Positions 56,343-64,000 of a DNA stretch of 64,000 nucleotides are shown piece after piece (positions within the stretch are counted from its first letter, which is position 1; each line of letters begins with the position of its first letter). The position numbers and the translations under genes are program-made. A model generated the notes under the pieces. That model did no database searches, was not told the origin of the DNA, and saw only the letters and a list, made by a program, of their open reading frames with translations. Source of the stretch: Notospermus geniculatus (taxonomy: Eukaryota > Nemertea > Pilidiophora > Heteronemertea > Lineidae); contig NMRB01000158.1 in the NCBI GenBank assembly GCA_002633025.1, forward strand, positions 22,504 through 86,503, given 5' to 3'.

Positions 56343-59300
56343 CTTAGATGACACTGAAACGAGAAAGATTTTAGAAGATTGTCACTCATTATGACGATAT
56401 CTGATTGTTTCCTCACTTGTGCCAAAATAGGGAGAAGACAGGATAATGTAATTCGGAGCAAATACACTGTATGTTGTACGTCAGCGACGGGCCATAATAA
56501 AACGACGACCACTACTTTCCAGTCAGACCGGACGTTACACAAACAGACCGAAGACAGTACAGTACCACGCAACACGGCCATTATGGACTTTTATCGGTTG
56601 GTTCACCAGGATAAAATGTATCGTCTGCACGTATTTCACACCATACGACGTTGAGGAATAGTTACAGCAACAGCTGTCAGCTGTTTTCGTTTCAAACGCT
56701 TATGCCACAGTACCCGGTCTGTTGGAAAACGCCATCCTGAACGCTGTCAATATTTTTAAAGATTATTCAATGTACGAGGTGGCGTGTTGGCAGATGTGAC
56801 GCTTACCACGCTCACAGCGTCTAACCTTCAACATAATTGATAGAAAACCGGCACGAAGCTGACAAAACTTGTTGTCTCTAACTGAATCAGAATCAGAAAA
56901 ATCTGATTCTGACAGCCCCAATATTCACATCGATCTCGTAACAAGATTAACAAACCACAGAAATGTAATTTCGACGTAAACATTTCGATTTCCAATCGTG
57001 TACTTGAAGCTGTACCCTGCTGGTGGGTGTCGGAGATGTCGAGATGGTTTTTTAATCCGTGAAGAGGCGGGTTTAGCATGGGGGGATAATTCGTTTGGAA
57101 AGCTGCCAAATAGAAAGAGAAGGCAGGACAGCCGCGGTAGTGCAGTGGCAGAGCTTCTGATTTGGGTATAAGGGGTCTTGGGTTCGATTGCCAGCAGAGA
57201 GGTCGTTACTTGGTATTCAGCTGGTCTGAAANTGTTTTGTCCCTGTTTGCTCGGGGGGGGGGGGGGGGGGGGGGCTTTTACACCGGCTTTTCAACAGAGT
57301 TAACGTGCAAGTCGTGTTGTTCTGTTCAAAGATTCAAATCCGACCAGTGGCCTTAAGACAAAGTGTCCGGTACCCTTGTTCTTGGACTCGAGCAGTTAAG
57401 CCAGGTGTAAAGTTTTTCAGTGTTTCCGTGTGTCAGTGTTCCCCCTATTGTTCTGGAAACACTGGCAGATAGATCGACACGTTTCTCTCTGTGTCCTCCA
57501 TTGTCGAGTCGCGGCTTATTCCGTCAGACAATAGCAGGGGAACACTCGCAGATGGGGAACGCTCAAAAACGTTACACCGGCTCAGGTCGACATTGCGTCT
57601 TGAAGCAACTCGACGGATCCGTCGCAGATAGAAAACCCACCACGCGCAGGTCGACATTTCAGCGATTGAGAGGAACTCAGAGCAACTGGCAGTTATACCT
57701 CGTACAGCACGCTCATGTCGACAGCGCGTTTTCCATGCCCTCTGTCCATTCCACTGCCGCCATTATTTTCGGTATACGTCACGTGAGTTTCAATGAAATG
57801 TCCCGGTTCAAGCAACTGATCAGTCACAAGCAGGCGCAGGTCGACGGATCTGAGTGGTACTGGAGACAACTAGTCGCCGAAAAGTAGAACATGGGCAACT
57901 CGAAGCAACTCGCGCCGGCAACTAGCGGATCCGGCAGTTGTTCAGAGAGGCAAGCGCGCTCAGGTTGACAAAATCGGCAACTGATCAGTCACTCCGAGTT
58001 GCTTCCATCGCCGGAAAGCTAGTTGCCGTGAGTTGCTTCAAGATGCAATGAGACCTGGCCTTGCAGGCCTTGTTCCATATGTAGTCGTTTAGTCTTTCAG
58101 TCCGCTCGTTGCTGCGTGACCACCTCGTTGCCGAACTTGATGGAACACGCCCTCATATCACTTGCTTTCTGTATGATATCTTTTGAAGATCACGGTTACC
58201 TTGGTATGTTATTGATCAGTATTCGGTTCGACGCTACTGTTGTAGCAACATCAACATGCTTGAGTTAATTAATCAGGATATAATAACACGGACGTCAGGT
58301 TAGATATCGGAGAATGCAATGACGATGTGTTCAGACGGAACGAGAGCAAAACTAAGATGAATCAGTGAACGGAAAAACCCGGTTACGCTGGAAATCAAGT
58401 GGTGCATGAGACCAACACCCTCTCACTCACTTTCCTCTTCGTCCATTTCTTCCCACACTTCATCCCCCTCCCCCACCCTGCCTCCCTCCTCAAATACGGC
58501 GACTCTTCGGCCGCAGGTCCCCAAGGATAAAAACCATGACCATGTGGAAATTGAGGTAGGAATTCTTGACGCAGTCACCACATTTCTGATTTATTGACGG
58601 TTGTAAAGGCGCAGCATGTGTTACTTTTATACATGAAATCTTCCGTTCATCTTACAAGTTGTCGCAGAAAGCCCTCGAGATATCACTCGCAACCAACCCA
58701 ACAACACCCCGAACCTGATTACTTCACTGAACTCAGCAGTTGCTGGGAGATTTGAACGTCTCACGGCTGAAGTACACGGAATTAATTGCTTGTACGTAAT
58801 TATAACGAGATCAGTGTCAGATTGATTTCCACGGTTGGACTGACTCGGATATCCTTCCAAGTTTGGGCTCTTGTAGCCGCGAGTAACAGTTTCCAACTCA
58901 GCATCAGATGGTGCCAGTCCTGGCTGTCAGCCTCCGCACTCAGCAGACTAGGTTGTGCTATTCCTGTACTGATTCAACGCCCGAACCCTCAAGAAAGGTG
59001 CCATAGGATTCCCGTACATGGTTCTTGGCCCTCTCACTCTGCTGAGCTAGTGCCAGTCCTGGACAGCCCTACTATCACTCACGTACTATCACCCAGCCGT
59101 GTACACAGCTCTAGGCATCAGCATGCACTCAGCTAAGGTGGTGTCAGTCCCCCACAGGCACCAGCACTCGGTTGAGGTGGTGCCAGCCCTTATACATGTG
59201 TGTAGACCCTAGCACTCAGCTAAGCTAAGCTGTTCCTTTGCATGGCTTTCGTGGTTGTGCCATTTCTTCCGTACATGGTTCAAGGCCCGAGCACAGCTGG

Positions 59301-60307
59301 GATAGTCCAGTCCTGTAGTACATGACTGCAGACCCTAAAACTCAGCCGGTGGTGCTGTTCATGTGCGTGGCTCTTGGCCTCAGCACTAAGCTGAAGTGGT
59401 TCCATTCCTATCAGACACAGGTGAAGCCAAGAAGAGAAAAAACACCAACCAAGTCAAAGAAAACTTTAATATTCTTAAAAAAGAATCTCTCGTCGTACAG
59501 ATACGCTACATTTTCCAATAAATTGGCGTCATTAGGAGATTCCTTTTTCCGACATCTGTCGTCTAGAGTTTTCAAAGGAAGAGCGATACCTGTAAGCTTT
59601 TAAAAGAAACCTTGAGTTCTTCAGTTGTTGTTTGTAATGGGTGGCGTCCACTAGAGTGCCGACAAGATTAGGAAGGGTTGCGGAAGCAAATGATGCCATT
59701 TCGGCATCCTTTCCGCGTCAGTCGCGGAAAAAGTGTGCGAATCATCGTTTCCTGGGACATTACTACGAATCTCTTCAGACATACCTGGGAGTGTCCCAGG
59801 AAGCAATCGTGAAGGGCACGAACTACCGCTGATCGTAGCAGGACAGCGCGGACACATCTAGGATCACACCAGGAGTAGTAAAATCATGGACTAGGACAAT
59901 CGGGAAGATATGCGGACAATATGAGGAAATAATTCAAGGTTATAAATTCTGCGCCGAATTTGGATTTTTCTCGTATGTCTGCTAGCCGTCATGGAGTTAG
60001 GAAAAACGGCCACACTGAAAAACGTTACACCGGCCATAAACTCCTCCACACTGCAACCTGTTGACCTTTCCGTGTCTTGTCCGCAAATGTCTTGACGGCT
60101 TCGCGCACTCGCTTATTTTGATCTGCATCGGCTCCGCGCTTTCCTGAAACAGTCCGCGTGGCTTCTGCTTGCCTTCGCGAAGCTGCCCGCACCGCGGAAG
60201 CTTTCAGGAGCGTTTGCAGAAGTGTTACAGAAAGGCGGGATGTCCTGACGATGTCCCCACGACAATGCAGACAAGTTGCCGAAGGTGTCGGGAAGTTCAT
60301 TTCCGCN
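56343..60307. other. Region upstream of NHL copy 2 and beyond
   Basis: No protein exon is recognised. The segment 57228-58073 is copy 2-specific and includes a poly-G run at 57253-57274 and many GCAACTGATCAGTCAC/AACTCGCAGCG-like words typical of a repeat. 58074-59209 matches copy 1. 59210-60307 is unique or unknown repeat DNA; the GC-rich part 60000-60300 has long open frames on both strands without recognisable motifs. Confidence 0.45.
57131..57205 (+). repeat. tRNA-like SINE head, copy 2
   Basis: Same A-box (TAGTGCAGTGGCAGAGC) and B-box (GGTTCGATTGCC) sequence as at 48399. It is followed after about 25 bases by an N at 57232 and a poly-G run. Confidence 0.65.
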
Positions 60308-61115
60308 TGGGTGACTTTAAAGTTTTGGTTAAGATCCGGTGTTAACACTAACACCAACACCAACCCTCAGTTAAACCCGAACTTTAAACTCAAGCCATGG
60401 TGTTAGTGTTAACACCTGGTGTTGGTGTGAACTGATTTTAAAGTTTGCATCAGTGTTTATTTGACACCGACTGGAACACCAGGTGTTATCTTAAACCGAG
60501 CTTGGTGTTTATTGATGAAAAATCTTAATGACTTTTCCATTAGCACTAACACCAACCCCCTAGGGGTCAACACCGGCGAGAGTTGATAGCACATGCTGGT
60601 GTTAGCAGCCATGTTGTTCCTTCCTTTCCAAGAGGTAGGCCTAGTTGCAGGAATAGCTGATGATCAAAGGGCCCCAAATCATGTTTGGAAACCAGCCGAA
60701 AGTACTAAACATGCTGAACCTGTTGCACATAGGGCCTGCACTGCAGTCACAGAAGAGTTTTGGACAGGAAAGTGAGCGCATGTGAACACTCCATTGGAAT
60801 CAATTTTCGTGGTCAATCCCACATCCAGTGCACTGTGCCCATCTGATTTGATAGGCCTACTGCCGCTATGGGCTATAAAACTTTGATGCCTTACCTACCT
60901 TCTGCTCCTTCTCTGGACAAATCCTGTCAAAATGGCTGATTGTGGAGGTGGGGATTCCCCATGGGGTTGACACCAGGTGTTAAGTTAACACTGCTTGTTA
61001 ACTCTGGTGTGAACACCGGTGTTGACTCAACACCCGGTGTTTGGAGCTGCAGATTAACACCAACACCAACACTGACACCAACACTAACACCAACTCCGAA
61101 CTTTAAAGTCACCCA
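60308..61115. mobile_element. Non-autonomous element with dense GGTGTT/AACACC subterminal motifs
   Basis: TGGGTGACTTTAAAGTT at the left and AACTTTAAAGTCACCCA at the right are perfect terminal inverted repeats about 808 bp apart. Just inside each end is an array of GGTGTT, AACACC and the palindrome GGTGTTAACACC-like words: about twelve at the left, more at the right. Such arrays are typical transposase-binding regions in hAT-like or Mutator-like elements. The middle (60580-60950) is free of them and encodes no recognisable transposase. Confidence 0.8.
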
Positions 61116-61883
61116 ATGTCGACCTGCAAGCACCTGAAGGGAGTGAACGCCAAGAACCTCTGATACTGTTTGGGCGACCCAAGGGGGTCAGTACGATCTA
61201 ATAACCTCCACCCAAGCCATACAAAACCTCGTAACAAACAAACCAACGCCATGGGAAAAATGCCATTTTTTAAACACGGTTGCCATAACAAAACAAACCC
61301 AGCGGCATCGCTGGTGTTAGCGGAAGAAATTGCTTCGAGTCGTAAGGCGGTCGTCTAAATCATTTCTTTGATGCTGGCTCTGTTGTGGGTGAATTAGGCG
61401 AGAGAAGGATGGAGAAGAAATGACTGACGGCGGAAATGAGGCGAGCTTTGGGTCATTCTGTCTGTTGATCGCCGGCATTTACTCTGTCAGTCGTGTGACA
61501 AATGTCCTGGCAATAAGAAAAAAGCAATTGCTTTGCTCCGAGGAATAATCTAGTAGGAGGGAGTTGTGCGGGTATGCCCAGACATTCAGCAAGGCTGACA
61601 GGGCAGATTGGTCGGCCGTCGATGAAATCTCCCAAGTAACACAATGACAAGCCTCGCTGAATACAGTTTCTGCTGATCAAACCGAAGCTAATGAGATTAG
61701 ATGAGAAAATAGGTTGTACCTTGTGTCTGATTGTCTCTGACTTTTGACATTCATGGGACGCACTTGGCCTTAATCAGATCAAACATGTCAGACGCCAGGC
61801 AATTAATTTGTGACAAGCGGGATTTCCCTTTTTAGATCAGCTTCGACTTGTCGTCGTGGCCTCTCTTCTTGTGTATTGCTGTT

Positions 61884-61965
61884 GTGGTCTTGCCCTGCGT
61901 ATCTTTGTTGTGGTCTTGCCCTGCGTATCTTTGTTGTGGTCTTGCCCTGCGTATCTTTGTTGTGG
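61884..61965. repeat. Tandem repeat, 26-bp unit, three copies
   Basis: GTGGTCTTGCCCTGCGTATC followed by TTTGTT begins at 61884, 61910 and 61936, with a diverged start of a fourth unit at 61962. The copies are identical, so this is young. Confidence 0.92.
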
Positions 61966-62700
61966 TGTTGTCCTCTCTGTGCATGGCGTCCTTGCCGTAT
62001 TCTCGGTCGTGGCGTTTGATCCTACTCTGTCTTGTGGCTCGGTGACCGAGGTTCCCTTCAAGCTTTCCTATTTGATTTTCCTCGTCCCCAGTGCATCATG
62101 GGTAGGCCTATCTGCCAGGCTGAGATTGGCTGATGTGCTTTGTTCTTCCCGTTTTTCAAAGTAACGTTTCGCGAAGCTGATAGCCTACTTTGATACCTTT
62201 GTTGATGCCATTTCACGCACAGCTAGCGTGCTAGAAAAAGAGCCGCCGTCCTTGTCCAACAACAGAAATATCGTTTCTTGGTCCGTTAGAGACATCAATC
62301 ACACGACACGCTTCCATCCATACCTGTCAACCCATTATCCGCCATTTTGTTTCTTCCGCGGATCTTTTTTTCGACGTAATGGATCGTGCGTGACAACGGA
62401 CCATTTCCGTCGATGCCGTGTAATGGGGCCGAATTTAAGCTTACCGTTAAGTGGTTTACAGGAAAACAGGGAATTGGGTTCGTTTATTTGCATGAAAGAC
62501 ATGATAGAAATGAGATAGTATGGTAGTTTTTGCATGCAATGCCGCTTTCGCAGTTTAATTGATGCATTATGGTTATCTCTACTCTATCTATCATGTTTTA
62601 GTGAAAGGTTCGAGCCTAACGTTGTCAGTAGCAACATAATGGATGGAGTTTTTGCCTTTAGTTGTTGCAAGGCTGAAGGACACTAGTTTTATGAAAATCG

Positions 62701-62758
62701 TCATCATCATCATCATCATCATTAACATCATCATCAACAGCGCTATCGTCATCATCAT
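62701..62758. repeat. CATCAT microsatellite
   Basis: Imperfect (ATC)n run with interruptions, about 58 bases, in intergenic DNA. Confidence 0.9.
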
Positions 62759-62777
62759 TCATTCGTCACAAAGAGGA

Positions 62778-62975
62778 ACCTGCAAACTGCCGCCACTAGG
62801 AGGCGCTGTGAGGGCTTGGACCTCTTTTTCCGAAGTTTCGTCCATGTTGCACTGCAACAAGGACCTCGTGACACATGTTATTACATTGCTTTGCTAAGTT
62901 TTTAACGTCTTCAATACAACCACTCACAGCGCCGCCCTGGCGGGATAAAACGTCAAGCGGTTCCTCATCGCAGTC
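62778..62975. repeat. Dispersed repeat shared with the NHL 3' flank
   Basis: The ends AACCTGCAAACTGCCGCCAC and CAGCGCCGCCCTGGCGGG, followed by ATAAAACGTCAAGCGG, match 45897-46015 and 54668-54790 near the 3' side of the NHL genes. The middle differs between copies. GGAGGCGCTGT and ACAGCGCCGCC give weak inverted ends. The family is not recognised. Confidence 0.75.
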
Positions 62976-63377
62976 GTCATCACATACCAAGACAACTGCA
63001 TCAGCCTCGTCCCCACGATATAAACAATAAACCTGGAGGCTGGGATATAAGACACCTCTTTCTCTCTTCGAAACATTACTTCTCATCTCCCAGCCTTTTA
63101 TAATACCAGTCATCGGAGACTGATCGTTAAACCCAGACGAGACTATTAAAGGCGTCATGTTCCATCTCCGGTCATAATCACAGAGGACATCCAACACCAG
63201 CTGTGCCAGCGGCTGTGTGATCAAATTGTCCACCTGTTCTGTAAGTTTTAGAACATTGAAAGACGAGGACACACTCATCATATCAGGTTTGTTATATGTA
63301 CTGAGGGCCGCTCTCAAAACTGTTGGTCTGAACGCGAAACTGTAGCATGTTTGAGGTACCTGCTGTACAATCAATTC

Positions 63378-63655
63378 TAGGAGGCGCTGTGAGCGGTTGG
63401 ACCTTTTTTCGACGTCTCGTCCGTGTTGTACTGCGTCAAGGACGTCGTGACGCGACGACATTGCATTGCTTTGCTCTGTTTTGACGGCTGCGTCAAGGAC
63501 GTCATGACGCGACGACATTGCATTGCTTTGCTCTGTTTTGACGGCTGCGTCAAGGACGTCATGACGCGACGACATTGCATTGCTTTGCTCTGTTTTGACG
63601 TCTTCGGTCGCACCGCCCGCAGCGCAGCGCTGTCGGGATAAAAAGTTGGGTTCCT
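63378..63655. repeat. Second copy of the same repeat with a 57-bp minisatellite
   Basis: AGGAGGCGCTGTGAGCGG at the left and GCAGCGCTGTCGGGATAAAA at the right mark another copy of the 62778 family. Its centre is three tandem 57-base units (starts at 63433, 63490 and 63547) containing GCGTCAAGGACGTCATGACG and TTGCATTGCTTTGCTCTG. The 19-codon period generates open frames on both strands that should not be read as genes. Confidence 0.85.
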
Positions 63656-64000
63656 CATTAAACTTGGAATACCTTTATATAGAGACAACCAATTAGTTAA
63701 GGCAGGCAATACAAGCAACGTCAATTCCCTAATGATGAAATGGACGGCATTTAGCAAATTCATTTGACATAGTATAGGCAATCAGGATGAAAGGAGATGT
63801 CATGAAAACAGAGTAGAAACATAACACGAGCCTCTCATCGGTTCTGATGGGATGAAATGGAAACCGTTGTGTGTACATTCCATTCCTTAGCTGACAAACG
63901 AGGCCCGGCATTTCTTTCTCTCCTGACTCTAGTTCCGCCTCTCCATCACCCACTAATGTAAATGGTCATTGAACAAATATCAATAGTTCTTGAGCGGCCC

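Larger units (their letters stand above)
50765..59209. repeat. Direct 8.5-kb repeat, copy 2
   Basis: It matches 42120-50670 throughout apart from indels. Copy-specific blocks here are a hairpin at 51206-51325, the N gap at 53757, sequence after the gap (54135-54310) unlike copy 1, and 57228-58073 in place of 48492-49557. Coding exons have identical lengths in the two copies (73, 216, 240, 201 and 172, 833 bases). Confidence 0.92.
61116..64000. other. Intergenic DNA, repeats only
   Basis: No recognisable exon. Open frames at 62796-63781 on the minus strand are produced by the 57-base tandem repeat and its flanks. Listed repeats cover about a third of the stretch. Confidence 0.5.

Noticed and set aside
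48399-57205. Two possible tRNA genes at 48399 and 57131
   Set aside because: A and B boxes are present but the acceptor and anticodon stems do not pair well; better read as SINE heads.
57420-57887. Plus-strand frame of 155 codons
   Set aside because: It is absent from copy 1, lies in a block of GCAACTG/AACTCG repeat words and has a competing antisense frame; likely repeat DNA.
62796-63781. Minus-strand frames of 259 and 134 codons with repeated SSRHDVLDAAVKTEQSNAM-like units
   Set aside because: They are products of the 57-bp tandem repeat, whose period is a multiple of three; no domain or splice evidence.

Overview
The window is animal nuclear DNA: spliced genes with long introns and consensus GT/AG junctions, tRNA-derived SINE heads, many short inverted-repeat transposons (MITEs) and draft-assembly gaps. 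The gene families (tandem F-lectin/FTP modules, an NHL beta-propeller, a hyalin-repeat protein, a tachykinin-type receptor), the frequent TAGGCCTA and ACATGTACATGT words and the heavy indel/MITE variation between near-identical segments fit a highly heterozygous marine invertebrate deuterostome. An amphioxus is my best guess, but an echinoderm or hemichordate is not excluded. The species is inference.

Layout. 1-13.5 kb holds no gene I can recognise, only MITEs and unique DNA. 13.5-18.7 kb (+) carries the first exon (TM1-TM3) and last exon (C-tail) of a tachykinin-receptor-like GPCR. Its TM4-TM7 exons are not visible and a sequence gap lies in the intron. 18.7-24.4 kb is repeat-rich, with a 1.4-kb fold-back palindrome and a short duplication whose two copies differ by a 0.6-kb insertion.

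From 24.4 to 59.2 kb every recognised gene lies on the minus strand. In transcription order they are: an NHL-repeat gene (56.3-55.2 kb); a 5' fragment of an FTP gene (52.7-50.9 kb); a second NHL gene (47.5-46.4 kb); a long, membrane-anchored FTP-domain gene (44.1-36.5 kb); a secreted FTP-domain gene (34.4-28.0 kb); and a single-pass membrane protein with a HYR domain and a sushi-like exon (26.8 to below 24.4 kb). The two NHL genes and the FTP 5' fragment belong to two 8.5-kb near-identical direct copies (42120-50670 and 50765-59209). These are either a recent tandem duplication or two haplotypes laid end to end by the assembler. 59.2-64 kb has repeats only, including a 0.8-kb element with dense GGTGTT/AACACC subterminal motifs.

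In both FTP genes nearly every lectin module is split into an N-half exon and a C-half exon, and almost every intron is phase 1, so exons can be added, lost or skipped without breaking frame. I rebuilt the exons by hand from splice sites and checked that their lengths keep frame. Nearly all modules lack the canonical fucose-binding Arg-x-Asp. The most unusual non-genic signal is a set of small perfect-hairpin elements that share only their tips (GRGAGKTTTCGCAAA-like, next to TA) while most have unrelated arms. At least one of these, and three hairpin/MITE insertions of other kinds, distinguish the two 8.5-kb copies.
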